In this document: one piece after another, positions 46,346 to 58,620 of the stretch | Layout: each line of letters starts with the position of its first letter | Numbering within the stretch: position 1 is the first letter of the stretch | Source: Molanna angustata | Taxonomy: Eukaryota > Arthropoda > Insecta > Trichoptera > Molannidae | Reading direction: 5' to 3' | Length of the DNA: 64,000 nt | NCBI GenBank assembly: GCA_963576475.1 | Contig: OY754978.1 | Location: 2,095,364-2,159,363 of the forward strand | Notes under the pieces: model-generated | What the model saw: the letters and a program-made list of their open reading frames with translations, nothing else | The model's database searches: none | What the model was told of the DNA's origin: nothing | Made by a program: the position numbers and the translations under genes

Positions 46346-46749
46346 TTTTACATACATACCATCATGCTGTGTTCCTTTGTGTATGGAATAAGCAGAGAAT
46401 CGAATGTGACATGTTTTAATCTCATCACTCTTCCAACATCCATGAACACTCTAATATTATTTGTTTCCCTTCCCTAGCAGCTTTGCTCTGTAGCTCAGTG
46501 TGAATTTTTCTGGGACCTTATCTTTCTACCGTTTACTATTTGTTGTATAAAAATTTTGTGCCACTCTTCCACGGGGGGGCACTGCTTCTCATTCTCACTC
46601 TTTCAGCTCAATAAATTATTATTCATTTTGTACAAATGGCCAAATATATACAATGATAAAATTTTAAATATTTACCTAATTATCATAGCCATAAAAGGAT
46701 TTATAATTTAAAAAAATCAGCATTTGAAAATGACAAAAAACAGCCATTA

Positions 46750-47389
46750 CAGTACAATCTCACTAATCCGACACTATAGTGCATTCATTCCAAATAATAA
46801 GTCCCTTAATGTTTTTGTGTTGGTAAACTTGCATAGTTGTCAATCTGTTCAGTTTAAATTTAGGTGGCTTTGCTTTTATAAATACATAAATATAAAATTC
46901 ATTTTATTGTTTTTGGGGTATGTCAAAAAACAACATTTATTAATATTATAAAATTAATTAAAAAAATAAGTAAAAACACAATTTTTTAACTTTATTACAC
47001 TAATTTAAATATAAAAATAATATAAATTAGGGTAATAAAGTTAAAAAACTGTGTTTTTACTTATTTTTTAAGTAATTTTATAATATTGATAATGGAATTC
47101 CATCACGTATTAGCAGTCGAGAAATTAGAAATAATTACAACATTTATTATTCTTACTTTGTGACAAATACTACATAATTAATCCTATTTAATGTGATCTA
47201 TGTGTTGTCACATCTGGTGAAGTTTAGTACCATAATGCCAAATTAGCGGAAAATTCAAATTACTGGCATAATTGTTTTTTACTAAAATATGAATTAAATT
47301 AAAGTTTTTTTTTAAAATTCGTAGTTCCAGTTAAACTGGATGTGCCAGTTCAGTGAGATGTCAGATTAGTGAGATTGGAGATTGTATTG
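46750..47389. mobile_element. pogo/Tigger-like non-autonomous element 1
   Basis: TA, then CAGTACAATCTCACTAATCC at the left; the complement of the right end reads CAATACAATCTCC and then CTCACTAATCTGACA, followed by TA. It contains a hairpin at about 46960-47085 ('aaataagtaaaaacacaatt' and its inverse). No transposase remains. Confidence 0.5.
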
Positions 47390-47839
47390 TATATATTAAT
47401 GAAAGAATAAATAATATGGTTAATTATATCAAAATATACATAAATAATGGTAATAAAATCAAACAAAACACTTTACACACAAATACAAATATGATATAAT
47501 TTTTCTGTAATTAATATTATCCATCATGGGAGGGAATATGCGATACATATTTATTAATATTATGACAATTTAATTATTGTACTAAGCACAACGTATCACA
47601 GATTGTTTCTCAGAAAAACAAGATAAAGGAAACACGGATTGAATTATACGGAATACAAATTTACATACTTTAGTTACAATACATACATATGTAAGTTGCA
47701 GACTTATATGGTTGTGGTTACAATGCAATACAAAGCTGGATCCACAATATGTTCGAAAGATAGTTACACCTTGATGCAGTAAAACAAGGGCACTAAAAAG
47801 ATATTCAATATTGTAAAACACGTACTTATCAGCGTTTAT

Positions 47840-48113
47840 TACAGTAAAAAATCTCCATCTATTACATTTTTCTAATGTTGATATTTAATATTGGAACAAA
47901 TACACCAGTGTTTATATTTTACAGTAAAATTATTTCTATCAAACATTTCCATCTATTACATTTTTCTAATGTTGGTATTTGATATTGGAACAAATACATC
48001 AGTGTTTATATTTTACAGTAAATTTATTCCTGTCAAAATATTTCCATACATTACATTTTTCTGATGTTGGTATTTAATATTGGAACAAATAAATCAGTGT
48101 TTACATTTTACAG
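47840..48113. repeat. Degenerate 94-95-bp tandem repeat (3 copies, a fourth after the pogo-like element)
   Basis: 'ccatctattacatttttcta' recurs at 47855, 47949 and 48044, each followed by 'atattggaacaaata' and 'cagtgttta.attttacagta'. Another partial unit follows at 49060-49140, so the array was split by the element at 48116-49031. Confidence 0.8.
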
Positions 48114-48115
48114 TA

Positions 48116-49031
48116 CAGTGAACCCCGGGTAATCTGGCCCCTGTCTTATCTGGCGCCCCCTGTAATCCGACATGCCTATAACATGTACATAATGTAGTAC
48201 ATATGTATGCACATTTATTTTGCCAAATCTTTGTTAATGCGTGTTTGAACAGATTGTTACTAAGAATCTTACCATTTGTTCTGTAAATGTGGCAACACTG
48301 TCACACCTTTCCTTTTTCTTTGACCATGATCCTGGAATTGGCGAGTCTGGTTATTACATTGAAGCGACTGCCATCTGTCCTCCGTAACCCATAGAATGGG
48401 GTACCAGACAAATTGGATCATGGGTACACATAGCTAGTGATATAAATCCACACATAGATTTTTTAAAAATTGAGAGGTGTGTGCCCCGCCCGGATTCAAA
48501 CAGCCGACCTCACGCATGTGAGGCGACGACATTACCGCTGGGCTATCACTGTCCAACCTTTCCTTCTCTCCAAAAAAAGTATTGCTACCTAAATCAATCA
48601 AAGTCGTTATTGTCTACAACTCGTCACTGTGTACATCTCACTGACAGTTGAAGAAGTTTAAATAGTTTCGATATGCTCAAAATATACATATTTCATGTCA
48701 TTTTTGTGTCAATCAACTATAAACTATGCGCCGTGCGCAATTATACCCAAACCATGTTTGGAAGTGCTAGTTCAAAGCAGTATATTGTGTTGTGATACAG
48801 ATATGAACAGTGGGTGCCTTCTGTGAAAAACCTGCAACGCGAAGGAAGAAGTTTGCCACCAGGTGCAATATTCCCTTCTACACAATTTTTTAATACTACA
48901 TATATGTCGGATTACAAAGTACTCTTTTTGAAAAAGTTTCGGACTACAGGAGGTCTGTGGCAGTAATCTGACAAATTCGATCATCTGACATCGCCTTGCA
49001 AAACGTTTATCGGATTACCGTGGGTCAACTG
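48116..49031. mobile_element. pogo/Tigger-like non-autonomous element 2
   Basis: TA (48114-48115), then CAGTGAACCCCGGGTAATCT; the complement of the right end is CAGTTGACCCACGGTAATCC, then TA (49032-49033). CAGT(G/T)(A/G)ACC..GGTAATC..G is the classic Tigger/pogo terminal repeat. It is 916 bp with a SINE nested inside and no transposase frame. Confidence 0.8.
48478..48557 (-). mobile_element. tRNA-derived SINE head, family C
   Basis: The minus strand has ATAGCCCAGCGG (A box) and TTTGAATCC (B box) with 'tcgcctcacatgcgtgaggt' between, forming an anticodon-like arm. It is nested in the pogo-like element. Confidence 0.6.
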
Positions 49032-49109
49032 TAATATTATTTATTTTTTTACAGAAATATTTTCCATAAATTACATTTTTCTAATGTTGATAGGTTTCAG
49101 ACATATATA

Positions 49110-51130
49110 AAAATATTTACATTTTTCAATACTAATTGCAAATGTGAAGTGAATTTAAACAGAAGACAAAGTAATGTTTTATTAAAGAGAAACCAATGCA
49201 CGATTATATATATTTCATAGAAACATTAGGTTAAAATCATAGATTTTTACTATAACATACTAGATGTCGTAGTTAGCTAATTTTGTATGAATCGATGTGA
49301 GGCATTTTTCCGGGGGATTTTTGACGTTTTGGTGGGCAGACCACATCGTTTTTCTTTAGAGAATAACGAATAATATGAATTTATTTGTAGAAAAAAACAC
49401 TTTGTTTATAAAGATTTACAGAATAGTTATCTAGGATGCGTTGAAATTTAAGGAAAACTGCAATATGTTGCCAACCAAAATGTCAAACGTGCGATATTCC
49501 ATGACTCACTTTTTGCACGGAGTACTCTTCATCTAGTATATTATATGAAAATCTATGGTTAAAAAATATATATTTTTACGACACAGAATAAACTACAAGC
49601 AATTGTTTTTTTTTTTATCATTCAGATTATTTTAAAAAGATAATTTATCACATATATACCTACATATCACATTGAAAACAAAATTACACATAATCTAAAA
49701 ATATAACAAGATATAGCAGACACATATGTATTAAAACATTACATTATATTCCAATATGATTAATATTAGAGGAAATGCATTGTTAAAGTAATGATTAGAA
49801 ACAGATAAAAGATAATATTTTGATAGTGAGATAAAAAATAAAAGAAAGCTCTGACTCATTTATTTTGATAAAAAAAAAATATTTATATGTGCCATGTGAC
49901 AACTCAATTGCTGTTAATCTGGCACTTTTTTCAAAGAATCAAGTAAGCAAATCTGTTCCTGTAAACTTAATCATCCCTAAGAGTGAAGACACAAATAAAG
50001 AAGGTATCTGTTTGCAGATTTCCTGCAGGCTGGTATCTACGTTGATCGGCGCCGGCATGTACTGGTTCATGGCCATAACAAAGGCATGTAAAAGCTGTTA
50101 AAATTACCAGTCGCCGTGTCTAGCTCATCGTATGATGACTTATTTCTGTTAGAATGTTTGGCTTCTAAATTAAAAAATAACGTTACAAGAATTCATGGTA
50201 AAAACTACACGGTGAATAGCATCATAATAAAGCTAAAAATCACAAAGATGTTTTTCCAATTTATCAGAATGACATAAGAAACTTTTAAGTATATAGGGTA
50301 CTAAATAACGTAGAACAGCGTTTAATCAGGACATGGTGTAATCGACATATTTATTTTATCCCATATGAGAGTGTGGCCGTCACTACTTGTACGACCGGCT
50401 TTCGTCAACCCGGACGTCAGCAATGCTTGTTTGAAAAGTTCTTATATTCATTCATGAAGAATATACTCAATGCATTTAATTACAATTATTATTTATTTTT
50501 AATCACACCATATTTACAATGCCCAACTAGGAAATCTTGTTCTAGGGCTAGCAGTTTACAATTTTTAGTGATAATATAAGAAATTATGAATCAGGTGATT
50601 GTTCCTGTTCCACACTAAATAGGCACACAATCTCAGTATTCTGCACTCACAATTACCACCTCAACAAACATATGAGCTCACACAAAATAGATCAACCAGG
50701 TCCTAATGTCCGCCATAAAACCTGTCTTCAGTCCAATCTCTGACGCGATATTTCATTTCAGAACCATAGAAAAGAGACTGGTTAAATATGTTGGTGTAGT
50801 TAATATGAATCACATGCGTCCCAAATAAAATAAAATATTTTGTGTTAATTATTTATTTATTTTTTATTTCTATATATTTAAACCCCAATTGTATACTATT
50901 TAAAAGACTACATCTACCAACCATAAGAGTTTTAACAAACACAACAACAATTAAAGTTTCATTATGCATACTTTTTGGAGTCCGTAACCTGACTGACCTG
51001 CACGAAAAGAATGCTCGGTTCACTCTGGTAAACTTGTCAGTGTCTGTAGCTTGCGCCGATGAGTGCATTCTTGCTTTTACTATGCGCATACTCATTCAAG
51101 CGTATGGAAACATTTTTTTGCCGATCAGCA
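49110..51130. other. Non-coding stretch with one weak exon-like segment
   Basis: Mostly AT-rich. A GC-richer segment at about 50030-50150 reads, on the minus strand after an AATTTAG acceptor-like site, AKHSNRNKSSYDELDTATGN and then FNSFYMPLLWP before a stop. I do not recognise it, and another minus frame over the same bases is also open. Plus-strand frames at 49865-50101, 50373-50579 and 50842-51150 have no recognised motif. Confidence 0.25.
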
Positions 51131-51132
51131 CC

Positions 51133-52012
51133 GGTAGACGCTGGCAATAGAAGAGCAGGGAACTTGCTTTCTTTGTGTCTTCACCCTAAGGTACATTGCT
51201 AAACTTGAAATACTCAATGTTTCTGGCAAGTCAAACTGGTAGACACTGGTAGACGCTGGCAATAGAAGAGCAGAGAACTTGCTTTCTTTGTGTCTTCACC
51301 CTAAGGTACATTGCTAAACTTGAAATACTCAATGTTTCTGGCAAGTCAAACTGGTAGACGCTGGCAATAGAAGAGCAGAGAACTTGCTTTCTTTGTGTCT
51401 TCACCCTAAGGTACATTGCTAAACTTGAAATACTCAATGTTTCTGGCAAGTCAAACTGGTAGACACTGGTAGACGCTGGCAATAGAAGAGCAGAGAACTT
51501 GCTTTCTTTGTGTCTTCACCCTAAGGTACATTGCTAAACTTGAAATACTCAATGTTTCTGGCAAGTCAAACTGGTAGACGCTGGCAATAGAAGAGCAGAG
51601 AACTTGCTTTCTTTGTGTCTTCACCCTAAGGTACATTGCTAAACTTGAAATACTCAATGTTTCTGGCAAGTCAAACTGGTAGACACTGGTAGACGCTGGC
51701 AATAGAAGAGCAGAGAACTTGCTTTCTTTGTGTCTTCACCCTAAGGTACATTGCTAAACTTGAAATACTCAATGTTTCTGGCAAGTCAAACTGGTAGACG
51801 CTGGCAATAGAAGAGCAGAGAACTTGCTTTCTTTGTGTCTTCACCCTAAGGTACATTGCTAAACTTGAAATACTCAATGTTTCTGGCAAGTCAAACTGGT
51901 AGACACTGGTAGACGCTGGCAATAGAAGAGCAGAGAACTTGCTTTCTTTGTGTCTTCACCCTAAGGTACATTGCTAAACTTGAAATACTCAATGTTTCTG
52001 GCAAGTCAAACT
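51133..52012. repeat. Tandem array, 4 x 220 bp
   Basis: Each unit is a 115-bp plus a 105-bp version of 'ggtagacgctggcaatagaa' ... 'ctttgtgtcttcaccctaag' ... 'tctggcaagtcaaact', the longer carrying an extra 'ggtagacact'. The total of 880 bp is exactly four units, and copies are almost identical. The 83-codon minus frames repeated every 220 bp are products of the array. Confidence 0.95.
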
Positions 52013-52014
52013 CG

Positions 52015-52825
52015 GTTAAGATTAAGTATAGTTCATTATATTTCCACTAGTGGTGTTAGTTTTTCTTCATTTACAAAATCAAAAAGGGTGATGATACTAT
52101 TATATTTGAGTTAGTTTATTTTTTTTTTATTTATTCGAACATATAATATAAAATTTACTAAATCCCTAATTATTTTTGGTAATAATAATAATTATATAAA
52201 ATTTACCGGAAAACAAAATCTTCCTTTTTGTCTTTTTCAATATATATACAAAATAAACACAATTCACTATATGGGAGTTTAGGGTCATAAAGGCGAAACT
52301 ATAAAATCTGTTTTTGTAGTTTCACCCTTATGATCCTAAGCAATAAGAGTGAAATTACAAAAACAGAGAATTTGTAGTTACGCCCTTATGTTCCCAAGCT
52401 CCTGTATACTATTCTTGATATACTCATTGAAAAATAATTTATGACACATGTGTGCTTAGAAAATTACAAATGAAATACAAGTAACTACATATATATAATT
52501 CTCTTACGAAATTAATAATTTAACATTATAAATGATCAACAGACATTGCATTTATTTAAAACTATAAAAATGTCATTTTTTATATGTAGCCTCACTCTTG
52601 ACACTCAAATCGGATCCCGATTTCGATTTTTAGCTAAGAACCTACCTTTATAATGGAGAATAAGGCAGAGGTTGGTATTTTTTAATCGTAATAGTTATTT
52701 GAATGTACACAGGCCACAGTTGGATAAGTTCTAAGAGATAATTCGAAATTGGGATCAGATTTGAATATCTAAAGTACTACAGTACTGATTGGAATATTCT
52801 AATAAACCAATCGACGTGGCTGTGC
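52015..52825. other. Non-coding stretch
   Basis: AT-rich, with no gene recognised. A weak inverted pair ('gggtcataaggcgaaactat'-like and 'atagtttcacccttatgat'-like text) lies at about 52280-52390. Confidence 0.4.
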
Positions 52826-52828
52826 CAA

Positions 52829-53025
<197 letters not shown>

Positions 53026-53233
53026 TTTTTAATATCCATTTTGCCATCTATTGACAGAATGACAAAATTAAAGGGCGTTATTTACTATTTACAACTTGAA
53101 TATAATCTGACGCTTAGGCAATTTCAGCCATATAAAAAAAATTGGGTAGGCATTGAACACAAATCATAAATAGTAAGTAAGATCCAAAACTTTTAGCCAA
53201 GACTTAAACTAATCCAAGAAGAGTAGTCTAGTT

Positions 53234-53498
53234 TAATTAACAAGCGCTGAATGCATGTCAAAAAACAGGAATATGTGTAATTAACAAGCGCTGAATGCAT
53301 ATCAAAAAACAGGAATATGTGTAATTAACAAGCGCTGAATGAATGTCAAAAAACAGGAATATGTATAATTAACAAGCGCTGAATGAATGTCAAAAAACAG
53401 GAATATGTGTAATTAACAAGCGCTGAATGAATGTCAAAAAACAGGAATATGTGTAATTAACAATCGCTGAATGAATGTTAAAAAACAGGAATATGTGT
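53234..53498. repeat. 44-bp tandem repeat, 6 copies
   Basis: The unit is 'taattaacaagcgctgaatg' + 'aatgtcaaaaaacagga' + 'atatgtg', with starts at 53234 and 53278 and then about every 44 bp. Copies differ by single bases. Confidence 0.93.
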
Positions 53499-53839
53499 AC
53501 TAAAATATCTCGAGTGACATTGGCCATTATTTTTTAAATACATTAATACACACTACACGTCAAAATGGCATTTACTTACAGAACTTCACACAGGTATTAA
53601 AAAAAATATTATATTCAAATAATTATTTTCCAACATAGAATACAAATAGACAATAAATACAGTAACATTTTATAGATCATAATAATTACATATTTTATAC
53701 ATACATCATTTTTTTCTAAAATAATTCTTTAAACGTCAAATATATTTAAAAATCAACAAATTACATTAATAGTTTATTTATCATTATTATTTTCTATCTA
53801 AAACATAAATGCTTTACTTTGTAAACCCTTTGTGCATTT

Positions 53840-54690
53840 GATAATCTCAAATGATACAGATATCACGTGTATTTGAATGCCTCGTACAATGTTCACTTTG
53901 ATCTCACTCAAACTTGCAAAAAGTTCATGCAATATTCATTTAAATTACACTCAAACACGTGAAAACCTCTATTTGTTTCAAACCCTCATATGTGTGAAAA
54001 CCTCAAGTGATATTTGACTCGATCCCTCATACATGTGAAGACCTTAAATGATATTTGTTTCGATCCATCAATGTGTGAAAACCTCAAACAATATTTGTTT
54101 CAATCCCTCATACGTGTGATATCCTGGAATGATATTTATTTCAATCCCCCATGTGTATGAAAACCTCAAATGATATTTCTCAAATTCATTTATTTGAATT
54201 CTCAAATTCATTTAAATTTCTTCATTCGAATATGTGAATAAAAAAATATAATATTCATTAGAAGTTTTCAAGAGAGGGAAGCTACAAAGGCTAGGCCACA
54301 TGAAAACATGAACGAACAATGGTTGACAAAGAAAATATATAAAAAGTAATGAAAAATGGAGTTTGTCCAATAAAACAATGACACAACTTTAAAAACAATA
54401 TTCTGCAGAAATGAAAGTTTTAAAATTTAAATAATGAAAGAACCTTCATCTAAAATTGGAGTATGAATGTGTGCGAGACGAAAAATGTTTGAAAAAACAG
54501 AAGTGAGTGGTGCTTGGTTCTCATGGGTGGTATGATGGACGATGGTATGTTTAATGTATGTGAAAACCTGAAACGATACTTATTTCAATACCTCATTTAT
54601 GTGAAAACCTCAAATGATACTCATATAAACCCATCATTTGCAAAATGTGAAAACCTCATGTGATATTTGTTTCTACATTTTATTTGTAAA
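53840..54690. repeat. Degenerate ~50-bp repeat ('gtgaaaacctcaaatgatat')
   Basis: The phrase 'tgtgaaaacctcaaatgata' followed by 'tttgtttcaatccctcata' recurs many times with substitutions in 53840-54190 and again in 54550-54690. It is an old, decayed minisatellite with unrelated DNA between. Confidence 0.7.
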
Positions 54691-55350
54691 AGAGTAGAAA
54701 ATGGATATGAAACGGAAAGTGTTGAAGGGATGAAAGGAAATTTATCACATATATCAAACAGATTCACCAATCTGAATAGACTTTCATAAGTATTGCAGTT
54801 ATGCATAATATCTACTGCAAAATCCTTGTACTATTTTCAAAACTATATACACATCTCATGAATGACAGAGTCAAGAACTGTCGAAGTGGCCAGAGGTAAT
54901 GTTCCCCAGAAAAACAGACCTCCAGGAAGTCCAGGAAGGACAGCTGACGATTCACGTCGCATTTGGGAAGCTGACACAGGACAAAGCAAATTTCTTAGAA
55001 AGCAAAAGAAGTAAATTTGAAAAAATGAAATTATTATCCATTGTGTAATGCGTATTATTTAAAAGATAATTTGCTAACATAAATACTAGAATAAAATTAG
55101 GTAAATGAATGCCCATTCCTCATAATCAATTTTATTAAAATATATCTATTTTAGACTTTTATGAGATCTTTGAACACCGTAAATAGCGGGTTTAATAATT
55201 CAACTGCGTTGATATTTAAAAAATATAACTGAATTGATAAAAAATATCTTTTGAAAAAATTTTATGAATTCTCTTATTATTTGTATGTGTCTGTACTAGA
55301 TTCGTTGATTATATACGACAATAAATGGTTTTGTATCAGCTTATATTACA
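54690..55350. other. Non-coding stretch
   Basis: A slightly GC-richer segment at 54865-55010 ('ccaggaagtccaggaaggac') may be a repeat remnant. No gene is recognised. Confidence 0.35.
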
Positions 55351-55419
55351 TTGAAAAACTTCTGTCATCAACAGTTAAGACTAAATTCAATCAGATATGG
55401 TTACAGAGGAAAATCAAGT

Positions 55420-55565
55420 AAAGTTGACGCCAAATATCTTGAACGTTTAACCGAGAAGGGGGACGATTTGCACGTAAAACAACGAAGCAAAAAGACACAA
55501 ATTTGCGGTCTGCGCAACCGGAAGCTCGTTCAAGATGTTTGGCGAAAATTATACCATAGATGCGA
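55420..55565. repeat. Palindromic dispersed repeat, copy 2
   Basis: CGCCAAATATCTTGAACGTT at the left and its inverse 'cgttcaagatgtttggcg' at the right surround 'gggggacgatttgcacgtaa', as in the 588-740 copy. The open frame at 55351-55590 is therefore repeat-derived. Confidence 0.6.
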
Positions 55566-55982
55566 GTACAGTGATACAACTTTGTCATAAATTATGTCGT
55601 AAAAGAGAGAGAACGCAGCTGCCTCTTACAAGCAATTACGATTATCTCAGCTAATACGATTGTGCAACGTCGGCAATCCCAGACATGTCTAATATCTTAA
55701 CGAGACAACCGAATAAGGTAAAAATGTCCCAAGTTAATATACAAAAACAACTTGAAACATGTCTACTACAAATAACCAGAGAAATCACATAGAGCACAAA
55801 TTTGGTTAATTCCTTGGTTGTAGTGTGTGCAAAACACCCCTCCACTATACCAATAACACAATCCTACAAAATGGAAAAACACAGTTGAAATTTTCAATTA
55901 TTCAAAATTTAATTTTATATTATTATTAAGGTATAAAACACTTTAATAATTCCACTACAAAATTATTAATAAGTGGTATAGT

Positions 55983-56105
55983 TATCGGAAAACATATTTA
56001 ATAACCAAGTGGGCGGCACAGAACACAAATTTGGTTATTTTGCTTCAAACCTTCCCACACACGTCACCAAAAATTGTCAAGATATTTGCCGATGACTATA
56101 GCAGT
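55983..56105. repeat. Palindromic dispersed repeat, partial copy 3
   Basis: 'cacaaatttggttattttgc' and the end 'gtcaagatatttgccgatga' resemble the right half of the 55420-55565 repeat. A similar 'gcacaaatttggttaattcc' block is at about 55795. Confidence 0.4.
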
Positions 56106-56214
56106 TGCAATAATAGTGAAATTATTAAAAAAAATATTTGTTTTATATTTTAATATTTAATTAATATAAGATTCAAATGGAATCCCATTGTTTACTTTCA
56201 GTTTTAATTCTAAA

Positions 56215-56220
56215 TTTATT
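56215..56220 (-). promoter_or_regulatory. Candidate EDC3 polyadenylation signal
   Basis: AATAAA on the minus strand about 185 nt downstream of the EDC3 stop codon. Position is right for a 3' UTR, but the DNA is AT-rich, so chance occurrence is possible. Confidence 0.4.
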
Positions 56221-56402
56221 CAACAATATTTTTTTCGTAAATCTTGACGTAATTAACGATGCATTGTCCCGGTATACGCAGCAGTAAACAAAATCACAAC
56301 TTGAGAATTAATATGGTACTCTCTGAGGACACCTTACCATCTGATGCTGAAAGACCGCTTCTTCTGTTTTCTCTTTAATGTTGTCTGGAAGCTGCCGTTT
56401 GA

Positions 56403-56880
56403 TCAAGAGTCGTTGGGGTGGAGGGCGATGACAAACTTGGAGCCAAACGGCGAGCTGTACTGTATACCGACGTCCGTAAATATCTTCTTGGGTATCGCCA
56501 AGTTGCAGAGGTAGATCTTGCCGTTGTCGGGTGAGTGCGACAGCGGCAGGGCCGGCACGAGAGAGAACTTGGTCACGATCCCGGGGGATCCGACAGCCGG
56601 GGGATCCAGGGCTAGCACGGGCGCCCTGCACTGGTTGACCCACTCGGCCACGTGGGGATAGGGGGTCGGCTGGTCGCTATCCTCGCACAGGGCGATAATG
56701 ATGAGGTCCACGGAGGGGGGCAGGTCCTGTATGTTGGTGGTGAGCTTGTTGCTGGTCATCTGATAGACCTGCAGGTGCTGGCGGAGGGCCCCCTGGAGGT
56801 CGGCGCCCGCCACGAGAACGACGGTCGACACGCCGTGGCAGGCCAGGTGCCTTGCGCAAGTTATACCAACCGCACCTTGC
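56403..56880 (-). CDS. Edc3: EDC3, last exon (C-terminal half of YjeF_N domain)
   Basis: Seen: minus strand TTTTTTCAG, then (R)QGAVGITCARHLACHGV, later DLPPSVDLIIIAL, WVNQCRAPVLALDPPA, GKIYLCNLAIPKKIF, DVGIQYSSPFGSKFVIALH and stop. The first base completes an Arg codon split with the upstream exon. Known: EDC3 is a scaffold of the Dcp1-Dcp2 mRNA decapping complex in cytoplasmic P-bodies; its C-terminal YjeF_N domain is a Rossmann-like dimerisation module. The motifs GI.C.RHLA, RAPVL..DPP, IYLC(D/N)(I/L)(G/A)IP and SPFG.KFV(I)..LH align with animal EDC3 as I recall it. The exon is GC-rich for this window. A second minus frame stays open across the stop to 56308, probably by chance. Confidence 0.93.
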
Positions 56881-57065
56881 CTGAAAAAACAATTTTTGAT
56901 GCATACATGAGTTAAGAAATATAGTAAAATAATGATAGTAAAATTAATTATAAAAAATATACAAATATTTTTGATTATTGGCAACACCATAGATTTGATA
57001 TAAAAGTAAAATAAATATTTATTTATAAACATTTCCTTTTTTTTCATTATCTTCTGACATGTGAA

Positions 57066-57340
57066 TTTGTATTATTATTATTATTATTATCGAGATGAGA
57101 AGCAGGCAGCAAAATGCTGATATGCTTGAATGAGTCCATCCAGTCCGTTCTTAAACGAGTTAACACTCTCAGCAACAACCAGATCCTGAGGCAGCCTGTT
57201 ACATACAACCACCACCACTCTATTGCTCAGGAAGTGTTGATACGGATTCTGACCAAACGCACTTCTATTTAACTTCAGGCTATGGCCACGCAAGTGCTCG
57301 TTTTGATTCTGAGTGTATATATGCGGGAGTTTTTTGAGTG
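57066..57340 (-). pseudogene. LINE tail inserted in EDC3 intron
   Basis: The minus strand reads LRGHSLKLNRSAFGQNPYQH, FLSNRVV, CNRLPQDLVVAESVNSFKNG and LDGLIQ with tail (ATT)n at its 3' end. The FFxNRVVxxWNxLP..VV.A.S.NSFK..LD block is the C terminus of LINE polymerases that end in ATT repeats. Confidence 0.75.
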
Positions 57341-57393
57341 TATAGTTATATTTTTGTTATATATAAAATTCAAACAAAAATGTGAATATGTAC

Positions 57394-57598
57394 CTGTGTG
57401 GTCCAACGAGGAATGCCACAGTAGGCACTTGATGTGTATTACGAGGATGCAATCGTCTCCCCCCTCCCAGCAGCTGTAGTGCCACCTCAGCTCCAGCGCG
57501 CCCCAACAGCTCACCGCCTCCTAGTCCAGCGCGTGCGCACCCGGCCATCACACGACCGCGCAGCTCACGCCTAACTGATGGTATAACTAGACCATCAT
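57394..57598 (-). CDS. Edc3: EDC3, penultimate exon (start of YjeF_N domain)
   Basis: Seen: minus strand TTTTTGTAG, then DGLVIPSVRRELRGRVMAG and, after a Gly/Ala-rich helix, EVALQLLGGGRRLHPRNTHQ and VPTVAFLVGPH plus AG, then GTACAT. It enters in phase 1 (Asp codon shared with the previous exon) and leaves in phase 2. Known: (D/S)GLV(V/I)PS, A..LLGG..RL.P.N.HQ.PTVA.L.GPH is the conserved start of the EDC3 YjeF_N domain. It is markedly GC-rich. A LINE fragment lies only about 55 bp downstream in the intron. Confidence 0.93.
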
Positions 57599-57619
57599 CT
57601 ACAAAAAAATAGTTTTTTT

Positions 57620-58600
57620 TAATAGAATACAACAGCAACAAAACAAATTATACAAAAATATAATGGTAATTTTTTAGTACCAATTATAGTATTCAAAAAT
57701 GTATGATATTTTAGTTTTAATTTTGAAAACAGGTTGGGAAGGGAGAAAGGTAGGAACGGGAGTGGAGGGGAAGCATCCACTACTGGAAATTCATATTTCA
57801 ATTTTATACTCCTCGTGTCTCAATGTATTAATACTGAATTGAATTAAATCAAATAAAATAATTATAGAAAGAGATTATAATAAATAATTATATATTAATT
57901 TAATTATTATATAGACAGATATTATTATAGACAAACTTTTACCTCAAATGAGGCAACGTTGGAATATATATTTATTGGAGAACTGGTAAATCAAGCACCT
58001 ACAGGTTTTACGACCTACCATCAGCTGGTTTACGTGATCATTATAAGAGCTTGTGCAACATTCAATCATCAATCCATATTTTTGAAAGTTCTATTTATTT
58101 ATACATGTTATGTGGCATTTTACATTGCTTAAAAATAATGTAATAACACCATCACCACCTATGGAATGACGACAAATTATTTAAGCAATAAACCTCAAAT
58201 TCAAATCATCTTTTCAAAAACATTCCTTCCATCTGCGTACATTTAATTCTTAGTATTTGTTCAAATAAAATAAGCATACTGTTGTCAATGTATTTGCACT
58301 TTTATTGCAATTGAAACAAATATACAATAAGTGTAAAAAGGTGGATTTATTAGCTATACAATATGCCCTATTCTGATTCGTTTAAATTTATACATCTGAA
58401 TTTTAGTATATGAGAAATGTCTAAAAATTGAATACATTTATACGGACTCATTATGTCATACTGCAGGGATAAAATCCTTTTATACACAGTTGCCCGTTGG
58501 TTACAGACGTTTTCGTACTCTGAAACGAATCAGAATAGGACATATTGTGTATTCCTATCAATGAAGCCTTCAAATTGAAACAAATGTTACATCACAGATG
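57620..58600 (-). other. EDC3 intron
   Basis: About 1.0-kb intron between 58620 (GT) and 57599 (AG). Apart from the MITE at 58357-58550 nothing is recognised. Confidence 0.6.
58357..58550. mobile_element. Short MITE in EDC3 intron
   Basis: ACAATATGCCCTATTCTGAT + 'tcgttt' at the left is matched by the complement at the right (58523-58549) with one mismatch in 26 bp. It is about 195 bp long and has no coding capacity. Confidence 0.75.
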
Positions 58601-58620
58601 TACAAATAATAAATAAATAC

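Noticed and set aside
51231..51922. Three identical 83-codon minus frames starting MPASTSVYQFDLPETL
   Set aside because: They have the 220-bp period of the tandem array and no recognised domain.
56652..56915. Plus frame of 87 codons
   Set aside because: It is antisense to the last EDC3 exon; high GC content suppresses stops on both strands.
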